Assembly: GCA_033807695.1 (NCBI GenBank)
Contig: CM066301.1
Location: forward strand, 4,464,001-4,528,000
Length of the DNA: 64,000 bases
Reading direction: 5' to 3'
Origin: Daedaleopsis sinensis
Lineage: Eukaryota; Basidiomycota; Agaricomycetes; Polyporales; Polyporaceae
Shown: positions 44,663 through 56,012 of the stretch, piece after piece
Position numbering within the stretch: position 1 is the first letter of the stretch
How the letters are laid out: each line of letters starts with the position of its first letter
Notes under the pieces: model-generated
What the model saw: only the letters and a program-made list of their open reading frames with translations
The model's database searches: none
Told to the model about the DNA's origin: nothing
Position numbers and translations under genes: made by a program

Positions 44663-44783
44663 AGCGTCGTCGCTGTGTCGATCGGTGAGCGAGGGAGAAC
44701 AGGCTGGAGGGGAGGGGAGGGGAGAGGAGGGGAGAGGCGAGGGGATGAGAGGGGATGGCTCAGCAGCTCACATCTCCCTGTCT

Positions 44784-44793
44784 CATTTATACG
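44784..44793 (-). promoter_or_regulatory. TATA-like box for the short spliced unit
   Basis: Reading the minus strand, GCGTATAAATGAGAC precedes a pyrimidine-rich leader (CTC/CCT runs at 44705-44760) and the ATG at 44662. The same box is present in unit A near 26250. Confidence 0.4.
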
Positions 44794-47700
44794 CTCACGA
44801 GGGGGTCCGTGCGTGAGTTCTTGCCAGATTTCTCCCAGTCGCACGCCACCCACTTACGCAAGCACCGAAGAAGAATCGGACACCGGGCCTGCTCGGCCAA
44901 CCACAGCACGACACGAGAGGCTGGGCGCGGTCGTTGGAACGTCCATGCGGATAAAGTCGATTCCTGACGTCCGCTGCACGCGAGAGGCGTTAGCGTGGGA
45001 TGCCGTGCGTTGTTCGCGTCCATAAATGAGCGCTCGGGTTGCGATCGGTGCAAATTTCTGGGGCCCGGCCGTCGTAGATTGTTCCAGGCGAGGGACGAGG
45101 AGCAGGAAGCGGAATGGGAGAAGAAAGCACACAGTGTTGCATGAGTTGCCCTGACATGGACTGCGAAAGCTTGTTATGCTATAGAAGTGATGTCATAGCA
45201 TGTCATCGCTACCTACTGTACTCTTGAGTCAGATGCAAGCTGTGGATATCGCAGCGCACTGCCGAAAACACGTAGAATGAGCAAACGAAGCTTTAAGCTT
45301 GCTCGAGACACGCACCGCATAAGCATTCCTGCATGGAGATGCGAAAATATCGTCAGCATCGCAGGTTTAGAAGAGCGGATGCGGACTGCTCACCCTCGAA
45401 TATCTATTTCTCGGAATTCTGGCTGTGGCGCAGATTCGGCGGTGCATTGGATGAGTGCCGGAAACGGAAATGAGAGCGCCGACGCACGCGTCTCCTTCCA
45501 GTCCGAGATGCCCGCTGTCTTCCCATGGCCTGCCCTTCGCCGCCTCTCCTTCTCGGATCCAATCCTGTAAATTGCTGACGACATACCTGCTAATCATAAC
45601 GGCGACCCGTCTCCCTGTCGGCCTGTCCCAGCCACCGGTGAGGCTGCACCTACGCTGCTCAGGCTCACTGTTCACTGTCGTAGTTGAGCTTTGATTTGAG
45701 CTGTTGACTTGAGCGACTATCTACTCATTCAAGACGGCGCCGGATCCAGAGACGAGCTCCACGTCGCTCTCCCTCAATACTTCGACTGCACTGGGAGGTG
45801 ATGATGGTCCAGCAACGCTTGACTGGGTGGCGCCGACCTGCTTCCGGAACTTCCGCTCGGGGACAGGGTCTGCGGCCGCTGCTGCCCGATGAATGTTCGA
45901 GCTCGGAAGAGCAATACCCTTCTCTATTTCCGTGTCCCGCCACCTGCCCGTGCTCGACAGCTCCTCCTGAGTGATAGCGGCGCGTCCGCCGCCGCCAGTG
46001 ATACAACTCTGATACCATGCTCTTCTCGCACAATTCGAGCGGTGCACAGACTTGGAGGGGTCGGCGGGCACAGGACGTCAGAGGAGGGACGACCAGCACG
46101 ACTCGGACGGTCCGGCGAGACGAGCCGCGAGCACGCGGTGCGCGATGGACAGCCCACCTCCGAGTCGCATCCGCGATCATGTAAGCCGTCTGCGCCGTGG
46201 GTTTAGGTCCAGAACCTCAGGCCTCAGGGACGCACCCGAGCCGAACAGGACTTCTCGGGGTACGGTACCCACATGTTCACCGCCCGTCTTTCTCTGCGTG
46301 TGCTCACGTCCCCACAGTTGCAGGTCCATATCCACAAGACACCCAACGGCGGGGGCGGAGCACTCAGATGATACAGCGAGCGGCCTTGAGAGGACGGGCT
46401 GCAAAGTGTGCACGCGTGCCCGGTGCTCCTGTGGATGCCCCGCGGCGAACCACCCTCTGCGAAGCGACGCTGGGAAGCGTCTCAATATCTCACGTATTCG
46501 GCCAGCGACGCACCAGAAACAGGCATGATCATTGCGTGTATACACAGCGACTATCCACAGCTCAACAGCTGTCAGCGCGAGCGCGGGCCACGGAGGGCGC
46601 CGACCCGGTCGCACAGAGCGCGTCCGGGTCCCTCCTCCTCCTCCTCCCTCCTCCCCCCATGCTCCCCTCCCCCATGCTGCACGACGAACGCGTCCCCCCT
46701 TCCCCCCGAACGCACCCTCGCCGCCCCCGACAGCGCACTCCCCCACGCTCTCCAGACGACACGACACCACGCCGCACTCCCCACGACGTGCTCTGGGGAC
46801 TGCGTTGTGCACGGTACGTCTGTCGCCGGGGGAGAGCGCGGCCACGGCCAACACTAACTCTTCTCCCCTCTCCCCTCCCCCTGCTCTCCAGCGACGCGTC
46901 AGACCGGCTCGGGCTCGCTGTTTCGACGCGCCGTGTCGCATCGAGTATCGACTCGATGCACGTCGAGACCCGAGCTGACGACGAGCCTCCCTGCGATGCG
47001 ACGCCGGGGATCTCGCAGGCGTCGAGCTCGCCAGTCTCGCGGCAAACGTGTCGTCCTCGGGCTCTCGCGCCGGGGCAGCACTAGAAAGTGCCACAGCCAT
47101 CCGCCTGCGACTCGACTCGGAAGTCGGTGTCTCGCAGACGAGGCCTCAGGCGGGCACGGGCGCGTCGCGTCGCGTCGAAAGACGTGTCATTGCGGACGCT
47201 CATACACGCGACGGTACGTACATTTCCATTTCTACGAACGAGCTCGCCGGGACTGACTGTACTCACGCCCCAGATAGACTGTGCAGGTGGCGTTATCGAG
47301 CGCGTCCTCGATCTCTGCCGGCGTGGGGCACGATGCGTGCTGTGTGCGCGGTGAGTATCAGTCTGTCGACGACAGCCCGGCACGTACTCACGTATCGCTC
47401 CAGAACGCGTTCACCCACCGCGACGACGCGACGGCGGCGTGCCGGCCGGGAGCTCGCGTTCTCGACGCGCGACACGACATCGCCGCCCTCTTCGCTGTTG
47501 GCGGGCGAGATCCAGCCGTCTCGACATGCTCCGGACGTGCACGGTGGCCATGACAGGGGTGAGTTCCTGTACAGTCTCGGGGCATGCGTCAGTGGCTGAC
47601 CTCAATGAGATCTACAGTCTCCTACCGCTGCGGATCGGCGGTGCCTCCCTCGGACGTCAGCACGCCCGGCGGAAAGAAGACGGACCTTCGTGAGCCGACG

Positions 47701-50226
47701 GAAGGCGCGGCGGACAGTCGCGCACCTCCTCGATGGGATCTCGCGCCTCCATCGCGTTCCAAGATCGCGGGGACCTACCGTGTGGTTTGGAACGTCTGAA
47801 TCTGTGGCAGGTACGCTCCGGAGCTCGTCTCGAAGAATGGCGCTTACCTCCTTTGTTCACTTAGCGTGCCGGCGCGCGAGCGTGGCTCGCATCCGCCAGT
47901 CTGGAGAGTTGCGACTCGGAGCCGGCTGAGCGGCCGGGGAGCTTGGCGGCGCAAGGAGGACGCGTCGATGTCCGCGTGCCTTACCAAGATGCCTGCAGTC
48001 GAGTGTGGCGTCGGCGGGTGAAGGGAGCGCGTGCGGTCGAGGGCGTGGCGCTGAGGTGAGTCGTTTGACGTTCACCGGGACTCGGGCGGATGGCTGCGAG
48101 CCGTCTCGAGAGGTGTGGCGGGAGCTGACGTTCACCGCCGTCAGTAGCTCGCCCAAGCGTTGGCCGCAGAGCTGCTCCTCAGCAGCACGCTCGTGGGCCG
48201 TCCGACGACATGGGCGACGCTCTCGCGCTGATTCGCATCGCGACGGGTGCTGTCCTACCGTCCTCGGGATGCTGCACAGAGGTCGGGTCTGTTGGCATCG
48301 AAGGTGAGTACACTGGAACGTCGTGTGCGGCGTGGGATCGTACTCATGTTCCGGGGTCTTCTAGCACGCCGGCGGGGATGGCCCGAGTGGCTCGGACGAC
48401 GCGAGTATCCGAGGAGATCGGGGACCCAAGACGTCGAGCGGCGGCAGGGATCGAGAGAGTGGCGAGAGCGGGGAAGGCGGTAGCATCCTGGCTGGCGGTG
48501 CTTACGTGTCAGCCGGCTGATGATGGCTGCAGAATCGGAGAGCGCGGGACGGCGAAGAAGGGTGAGTGACACGTTGCGAATCGCGAGTTGTACTCACCCA
48601 ACTCGACTTCGAAGGGTCTTACAGCCGTCTGATGTAGCGTCGAATCTAGGCGAGTGTGAGTATGCCGGATATGGTGTCGAGATTGCACTTACTATTTCGG
48701 TTCTTCTAGCACGCTGGCGGGCGGGCGGCGACGACGCGGATCTCCGGGGACGCGGATCCGTGCCTGAGAGCGGGGAGCGGGGAGTGGCGGGAGGCGGATC
48801 AGGGTTCGTGAGCGAGTGCGGTGAGTGAGAGCGTTTGGAATGGCGGGGTTTTCGCACTTGGTCGGAGTCAGATGGCGTTTTTCGTCTGTCGCGGCTAGAG
48901 CGGCGGTAGGAGGACTGGTGGCGGGGAGTGCGAGGGTGGCGGGGAGTGCGAGGACGGCGGGGGCGGAAGTATGTGAGGATGGCGCGGGCGCAGCGGCAAA
49001 CGAGGGTGAGTACAGTTAGTCGCGATTTCACAGCACGAGAACAGACTTACGAGCGTGATTCTGTGAGCTGTCGCGCGGGCACCCTCGGAGCACGCGAGTA
49101 TTATAGGCGCGACTGGAATCAGTCGAGCTGAGTTGGGCGGGCGAGTACGGCGTGGGCGGAGTCGAAATGCGAAGGGGACGGAAGCGGAGGTGAGTGGGAT
49201 GTGTTTTGAGGGCTGAAGGGGCGCGGCAGCCAAGATCCGGGCGGGCTAGAGGACGTATGCGGTGAGTGAGAGTGAGATTCGCACCTGATGAGTTGTGAGC
49301 AGGTGAGTAGACGGTTTCGAGTGTACGCACTGTGAATATATGCGCACGTATGCTTGCACGAGAGCTGCGAGAGCGGAAGAACAAACGCACCTGGAGGTAT
49401 GTATCTGTATCGCAGGAGCGACGTGTGTGGCAGCGGAAGAGCACGAGGAGGCAGCGGAAGAGCACGAGGGACGGAGAGCGGGAGGAGGCAGCGGAAGAGC
49501 ACGAGGGAAGGAGGCAGAGAGCAGGAGATGAGGCCGGGCGGACGCACCTGGAGAGCGGACACACCCAGTATCGCGGTACGTCCTCGTGCAGCCTATATCC
49601 CCGGATTAGCACATAAGGCCAGCGATCCGCACGGCTCGTCGCACGCCCTCGAGGGGACAGAGGGGACGGGCGTCTAGAGGACGGGCAGGGACGGGCAGGG
49701 ACGGGCAGGGACGGGCAGGGAGAGTGCGGCGGGGTGCGAGGACGAGGCTGAGAGCGAGGATGCGGGTCGTCGTCGAGCGTCGCCAGTCGCAGTCCGTCGC
49801 GTCGTCGAGAGCAGAGAGAGAGCGAGTCGGGCAGAGAGCGAGTCGAGCGAGAGCAGCTGGCAAGACCGGGCGCCCGATCTCGATCCTAGTTCTCGCAACG
49901 TCATCTGTGGCTGTGCCTGCGCCTTTGGTTATGGGCGCGACTTGTCTCTCGACCACGACGACCCCCGTGGCAGCCATGCAGCCCTCGTCGCCGTCGTCGC
50001 CAACAGCGAGCTCAATATCTAGGTACGTACCAAGCCTAGGAGCGCCATGTCTCTGCCCTTCCTCCCCCTCCTCACCGTCCACGCTGCGTTGCCCCAGACA
50101 CATCTCCTGTCCTGTCCCAAGCCCTCCTCTCCGTCCCAACTCCCAGCAACCCCCTCCGTCTCGTACACTCCCCACGGACACTAAGGCTCCCTGCTTTGCG
50201 ATCCTGACCACTCTTATTCTCGAATC

Positions 50227-51613
50227 ATGCCAGAAGCCGACATCACCCGCAAGCGCTCCCGCTCGCCCTCGGACAGCGACCAGCCCAAACAGAAGCGTGC
50301 CAACACAGGCGCCTCGAATGACTCTCACCGCTCGCACCATTCCTCTGCCGTGGCCGGTGACGTGAAGATGGAATCCCGCGCAGACGACACCGCTGCCTCT
50401 ACCCCCGATGCCAAAGGCCATCCCTCTGACGGAGACCGCGTGTCTGCCGACGACTCGCGTGGCGACAGCACCACGACATCTGCAGCCGCTGGCTCTGCGT
50501 CCTCCGCGCCTCCTGCGTCGAACATCCACATGCGTTGCCTCATCGTCACCCAGGACGCGTCGATAATCATCGGCAACGCTGGCTCTCACGTCAACGAGAT
50601 CAGGGAGAAGAGCGGAGCCCGCGTCATGGTCTCCGAGAGCATTCCTGGTAATCCAGAGCGAATCCTAAACGTGAGCGGCCCACTAGACGCGGTGTCCAAG
50701 GTACGTGTGCATATACTCAGTCCTGCCATGCAAACGCTGACATACCGTATCTAGGCGTTTGGGCTGATAGTACGGAGGATCAACGACGAGCCTTTCGACA
50801 AGCCATCTGTCCCCGGCAGCCGTGCTGTCACCATCAAGTTCATGATCCCCAACTCCCGTATGGGCTCTGTGATTGGCAAGGGCGGTACAAAGATCAAGGA
50901 GATCCAGGATGCCAGCGGCGCAAGGCTGAATGCCAGCGAGGGTATGCTCCCCGGCTCTACGGAGGTACGTCCGGCGTCTTCGGTGGCCAAAGCCATGTCT
51001 CAACGCTCGAACGCGCAGCGCCTCCTGAGCGTGTCTGGTGTGGCGGACGCGATTCACATCGCGACCTACTACATTGGCAACATCCTCATTGAAGCCAACG
51101 AGCGTATGCCCGCTTCCAACAACTCGACCTATCGTCCCACGAGCAACTCCAGAAGGCCACCGTACATGGGATCTTCCTACGTTCCCGGCTACACTGCGGC
51201 GGCTGCGCATAATCCCTATGCACCTGCGCCTGGCGCTGGCGCAGCTCCGGCGCCGTCCCAACTCCAGACCCAACAAATCTACATCCCCAACGACTTGGTC
51301 GGGTGTATCATCGGAAAAGGTGGCGCGAAGATCAACGAGATTAGGCATATGAGCGCAAGCCAGATCAAGATCATGGAGCCTGGTGCCGTGGGCGTGGGCA
51401 TGAACGGGGCACCGGCGCCCGCAGGCAGCGAAGGCGAGCGGTTGGTCGTTATCACGGGCCAGCCCGCGAACATCCAGATGGCCGTGCAGCTGTTGTACTC
51501 CGTGCGTACTAGTATTTTCTGTCTTCGCGTCGCCACGTGCCTGATCTCGGCACGTATAGCGACTCGAGCAGGAGAAGCAGAAGCAGCTCCGGCAACAAAC
51601 GTCGCACGTCTAA
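50227..51613 (+). CDS. Three-KH-domain RNA-binding protein, copy C (complete, 402 aa)
   Basis: Third tandem copy, exons 50227-50700, 50755-50964, 51019-51501 and 51572-51613. The protein is identical to copy B. I saw one silent change in KH1 (CTA for CTC near 50667), single changes in intron 3, and a TAA stop in place of TGA. Near-identity to units A and B ends at this stop codon: the following 3' region is recognisably related but strongly diverged. KH1 has GNAG and KH2 and KH3 have GKGG, as in copy B. This copy ends the array and may mark the original locus, with the other units added upstream, or a chimeric recombination product. Function as for copy B: cytosolic or nuclear RNA binding, inferred from family. 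Confidence 0.93.
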
Positions 51614-52700
51614 GTACGTCGCCTAAAGGACGCTTTCGAAGTCTCTTCTTTCGGTCTCGGTCTATGCTCGTCGTGTCTGTTCGTAATGTCCTCTCGCCGT
51701 TCACTCTGTCCGTCAGTGCGCCCGTGGTCGCTGATGTTACCGGAAAACACATCGCACATCTCACCCCCTCCCCTTCCCCTCATCAAATGGCTGTCCCGTC
51801 GTCAGCCTATAAAGTATCTGTCTGCCCTGTGTAGTATGCTTTCTGCTGCTATCCCTATATTTAATACGGAACCCGTTATCGTCTCTTTCGCCCATGCCCC
51901 TCCCTCCCCCTCACCCGTCTCATGTACCCGTGCAAGTCTTCCATCACTTCTTGTCTCTGCTTTCTGCTCCGTCATCCTGGCATCAGGGTTCCTATGTTGT
52001 CGTCGATTTCCAATCGATCCAAGTCTCTCATGCACATCCTAGCCAGCGTAACATGTCACGGATGGTCTTGCGCTGGAAGCGCCCGTGTAGGAGCATGCGA
52101 CGATCTGCGTGATAGACTAACTCAGACTCAATTAACCCTCCCCCTCCAGATCATCCACAGAGAGGATGGGTTCGCCGTGAAATGTGCAAGGTGCGTTCTC
52201 TGCGTATTACGGCAAATATTATGTTGACGATTTGAAGTTCGTAGTACACGTACAGCGGAGTCCAGGCGACTCCGGACCTCGAGAGGCGCAGCACGCGAAC
52301 GGGACCCAGACGTCACAGAGACGTCTTCCCATGTCGATGTTGAACAAATCGCTGGCAGTTTCGCCCGGCGTGATCACCCCACCTTCGGAACACAGGTCCT
52401 TGTCGCCCCGCAGGAAGTCTTCGACGAGGTCGCCGCCTGAAAGCCTCCGCAGAATGTTCATACTGTGCGGGGTGACCCCGCATTGGTCTACGGTCTTCGA
52501 TGACGCCGGACATGCAGTGCTGCCAGGACGAAACGCTGTAGAAAGCGGTACGTCTCTGACCTTCCCCCTCCCCCTCAAATTCAACGCCCACGTACTCGAG
52601 GACCATGCAGCGCTTTCTTTCGCTTTGCCGCCAGTTGGAAGTTCAGCCACTTCGAGAAGCTTTTGATTGTCATCAAGCGACCTGATGAGAAACGAGCAAG
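51614..52700. other. Diverged 3' flank of KH copy C
   Basis: Recognisably homologous to the A/B flank (for example TGCGCCCGTGGTCGCTGA, CTGCTGCTATCYCTATATTTAAT, GCATATG-free blocks) up to ~52250, but with many substitutions and without the 186-bp insertion. Beyond ~52300 the similarity fades. No supported gene; short GTACGT and GTGAGTAC signals remain. Confidence 0.6.
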
Positions 52701-53177
52701 GTCATAGCGCGTGTGAGTACTTAGTATGTGGCTGGAAGACTTGGCCGCACTTGTACGATGAGGAACGTCGCGACGCGATGACCCTGCGATGACCTCTATT
52801 GACTAGTGTAGGTCTATGCTGATAAACTCGGTCTTCGACTCCTCGACGTCGTTGGATTCATTCAACTTTATTGTTCCCATTGTTCGTCGAGCGCTAATGC
52901 GAACGCGCTCAAGCGCGCATAAGTACGTAACTCTGGTAAGAAGTCATCAATCAACCGTCGATTAGTCATCACTAGTACTAGCGATTGTCCTTCATCCGTT
53001 TTGGACAACAAAGGCCACTGCAACAAAAGGAATGTCTATTCATGGCATCGTCTTTGGACCCAGTCCTCGCTTACTCGCAAGCTAGCATCTATGGACACTA
53101 TATATTGCGTCGTCCATCCCCCGCTTTCTTTCCTTGACATCCGCTTTGTGTGGCTCTCCCCGCATTGACCATTCAAG
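52701..53177. other. Intergenic region upstream of the arrestin-like gene
   Basis: About 480 bp, no coding signal; contains the TATA-like box listed below and a CT-rich leader directly before the ATG. Confidence 0.5.
53099..53106 (+). promoter_or_regulatory. TATA box of the arrestin-like gene
   Basis: TATATATT lies ~75 bp upstream of the ATG at 53178 and is followed by a C/T-rich stretch, the usual layout of a strong basidiomycete promoter. Confidence 0.6.
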
Positions 53178-55087
53178 ATGGACTATAAGTCTTCCCCTCC
53201 TCCCCCATACTCGTCAATAGACGATACTACAGCATACCCTTCATTACTTCAGTCCTTCAAGCAATCATTCACCGCTCTTACCATGTCTCCCAGCAAGGTC
53301 GACCTCGAGGTTCTTCCCTTCGACCATGTCGAGATGTATGGCGAACCCGACAAGGAGTGAGTGTCCGTATTTCTCTCTCACGTCGACAACCCTGACCGTC
53401 GCGTTCTTACAGCTCCGCCTATACGCTATCGGGCCAGATAGCTGTTACCCTTGTTCCACCAGCCGGATGGTTCTGTGACGCACCTCCGACGGACGAGCGT
53501 TTCCTCCTGCACTCGGTCGTAGTCACCTTCGAGGGTCAGAGCGAGCTAGTCGCTCCCCAGACGGGCCACGCATCCTGCCGGCTTATCAAGTTCTCCCAGG
53601 AGGTCATCACGGACGGGCCGTTCATACTCGACCACAGCTGGGACCAGGGCTCTTCGCGCGAGCCCGCCCGCTGGTTCGTCATCTTCAACCTGAAGATCCC
53701 TGGGTGGCTTCCCGCGTCCTGCACATCTTCGTTCGGCGACCGCCTGCGAGAAGAACCGGAAGTCAGCTACAAGCTGTCCGCTGTAGCCAAGTACCGCGAG
53801 GCTACTCCCACCACTTCGCAGCTGTCGTGGCGCAACCTTTGTTATAGCTCTCCGAGTGTTCCCCCAATGCAGGTCGCGAGGGCATCCGGCGTATCCGTGC
53901 AGATCAATCGCTACAAGCTTCCGCCACCACAGTGCTTGCTGGGCGATACTGAGTTCCCCGAATGCCCTTTCCGTACCGCAGAGTACGCAGGGTCTATCGA
54001 GGAGGGCGGCTCGCACATCCCGTTCGAAATTATTTCCAAGCTTCGCATGCGAGCGTGCGTCCCGGAGCACATCCCGCTCGACGCGGGGAGCTTCCCACTC
54101 ATTGTGAAGGTCAAACCTCACGGTCTGTCTGCTGAAGAGCGGAAGCGACTGCACCTCAACGGGTTCTTCGTCAGCGCCGTGCAGAAGGAGCGTATGCGGT
54201 AAGTCTTTCCGTCTAATAACAGCAAATCACTTCGTGCTGATCCTGTCTCCAGATCATCCATGTCTCAGCAGTACGCGGCCGCTTGGCCTGTTCCTCCATC
54301 ATTAGAGCAGCCTCCCAACACTCCCCTTCGCAGCCGTCGAGGCGACACTCGCGAGTACGAGTGCGGTCTACTCTTCACCCCTCCACCTGGAACCGCCGCC
54401 AGTGCTATCCACTCCCTTCTTCCTACCGGCTTCTCTGGCCGCATCGAGCTCGACGGGACGGACGCTGCGAAAGCGAGCTTCGACGACCCGCGCTTCGACA
54501 GCGACGACACATGGCTCCGCATGCGCATCGACGTGCCTTTCCGCGAGCTGCTCATCGACCCGCAGTACCTCCCGCAGTATGCGGACCACCCCGTGCCGAA
54601 GCTCCGCCCGACCGAGATGGGCCCCATCCTCTCCGTCCTGCACGCGCTCGAGATCGCGCTGACGTGCACGTACGACATGCCCGCCGATGCGGGCAGTGCG
54701 TCCGCGTCGACCGACCCCGACAAGGTCGTCGACGAGCTCAGACTCACCATCCCGATCAGCTTCGTGCGTGTCCCGCGCTCGGGCCCGAACTGCCTCGCCG
54801 TCGAGTCGTTCACGGCCGCATGCGACAGCCCGCTCTCGAGGACCGGTCCTGCGGGGTCTGTGCGCGTCAAGCCGCGGCTCGTCGCGCCAAGTCAGCCGTA
54901 TGCGCGGAACCTTCCCGCGTACAACCAGCTGTACCACAAGAACGGGGTTAGGAAGGAAGACCCGACCCCGCTCCCGCTGTATACGCCGCGGGGACAGCCT
55001 TCCGACGCTGAAGAGACGAGGGTCTGCAAGCAGACACCGGTGCACAAGGCGAAGATCTACTCGACGCCTCCTCTCCTACCACTCTGA
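53178..55087 (+). CDS. Alpha-arrestin-like protein, 599 aa
   Basis: Three exons (53178-53356, 53413-54198, 54253-55087) join in frame to 599 residues. The N terminus has a proline-rich PPPPYSS, i.e. a PPxY motif of the kind bound by Rsp5/Nedd4 ubiquitin ligases, and a second proline/tyrosine-rich stretch (LPLYTPRGQP) lies near the C terminus. Between them, alternating strands (YTLSGQIAVTLVPPAGW, LLHSVVVTFEGQSEL, SHIPFEIISKL, SFPLIVKVKPHGLS, SGRIELDG, LRLTIPISFVRVPRSGPN) fit a two-lobed arrestin fold. Fungal alpha-arrestins recruit Rsp5 to plasma-membrane transporters for endocytosis; that role is inferred here. The ATG lies ~75 bp after a TATA box. Fold assignment is by pattern, so a distant arrestin-like family is possible. 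Confidence 0.68.
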
Positions 55088-56012
55088 GTTCTTGGGCCGA
55101 CCACCCTTCGTTCACACACATTCTCTCCTGTTTGGTAATACGCGCATAACGCGTTAGTAGACGTCTCCTTGCTCTTTCTGTACTATACAGTACCCGTCAC
55201 CCTCATTACTGCACCTTATACCTCTGCATACATCCACATCTATTCCAACACTCCCTCTGTACACCATTACATCATCCGTTCGGTGTTCCGTCATCTTGCA
55301 TCATACTCGCCGTGTATCGTCAGTCCCCCGCTCGCTCTCTCTGTTGTTATACTTTCTGTGTTCTGCTAGCCACAGCTGTATCGATAGTTTTTAGTAACTC
55401 CCTGTCTGTGTCCAGGTGATCTACGAGACAATGAAGCGTACCCTCATTTGCCCAGTACCTTTCCGTTCTGTACGCGCGCAGTGAAGCTAGATCTGAACAA
55501 CTGCCAGTCTGCTACTGGCAGAAGAAAGTTAGAAAGTCAAGTCGGCGCGAAGCACGACAAGCGCCGCTGACTCGCCCGTGTCCGTGTTATGCTACGCACG
55601 TGACCCACTGATTGCGGTTTGAACGTTTTTGATTCGGCTTGCCTGGTTGACTTCTCCTCCTCGAGCCTGCACTCGCCTCTTCCGGTCGCACAAGATATTA
55701 TCTGGATTTAAGTGTACGTTACCATATCCCAGATAATCCATCAGGGTGAGTTTCAGAGCATACCATGAGACTTTCGCGCGATGACCCCGTCTTCGAGCAA
55801 TATCATGCCAGCACATCCGGGATGAAGGGGGTATTTAAGCAGTTAGGTGCGTCTCTCGATTCATCATCCACACTTATTCTCACTTCCTCTTCCCCAAACT
55901 CGGAGAGAACGCCACGCCCTTTTAACAAGTCAACCCTTGTATTCCTTCCCGGTGAGTAGCTTGTATCTTTATCACGTACTGTCAGATGACTAACCTCGCT
56001 CGCTGTGGACAG
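55088..56012. other. Intergenic region between the arrestin-like and F-box/LRR-like genes
   Basis: About 0.9 kb holding the 3' UTR of the arrestin-like gene and the promoter and leader of the next gene. It includes a TATTTAAG box at 55832-55839 and a leader intron (about 55950-56012, GTGAGT to GGACAG). No further gene. Confidence 0.5.
55832..55839 (+). promoter_or_regulatory. Possible TATA box of the F-box/LRR-like gene
   Basis: TATTTAAG ~180 bp before the ATG at 56013; the distance fits if the 63-nt leader intron is removed. Confidence 0.4.

Larger units (their letters stand above)
40177..50226 (+). repeat. Tandem unit B (10,050 bp, uninterrupted)
   Basis: Direct repeat of unit A without transposons; it serves as the empty-site reference for both insertions. 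It holds KH copy B followed by ~8.6 kb without a confidently recognised gene. Identity to unit A is very high over the KH gene and over 45130-45900 (matching 26590-27360). It is lower, with indels, around 42400-43700 and 49480-49830. Confidence 0.9.
41564..50226. other. Unit B flank between KH copies B and C, no confident gene
   Basis: About 8.6 kb. It contains the KH 3' region with the 186-bp insertion (41573-41758), the candidate short spliced gene (44264-44662), a G/A-rich tract (44710-44755), and the GC-rich splice-signal-rich part (46330-49600). Frames of 150-300 codons here run antisense to one another and are explained by GC content. Confidence 0.5.

Noticed and set aside
46177..47100. 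Two overlapping ~300-codon frames on opposite strands in unit B (also seen in unit A)
   Set aside because: High GC leaves both strands open; the unit A counterparts are shortened by differences and no domain is visible.
55765..55959. Possible first exon for the F-box/LRR-like gene
   Set aside because: Joining its donor (phase 1) to the acceptor before 56013 gives an immediate stop; it starts upstream of the TATA-like box, so it is more likely promoter and leader.
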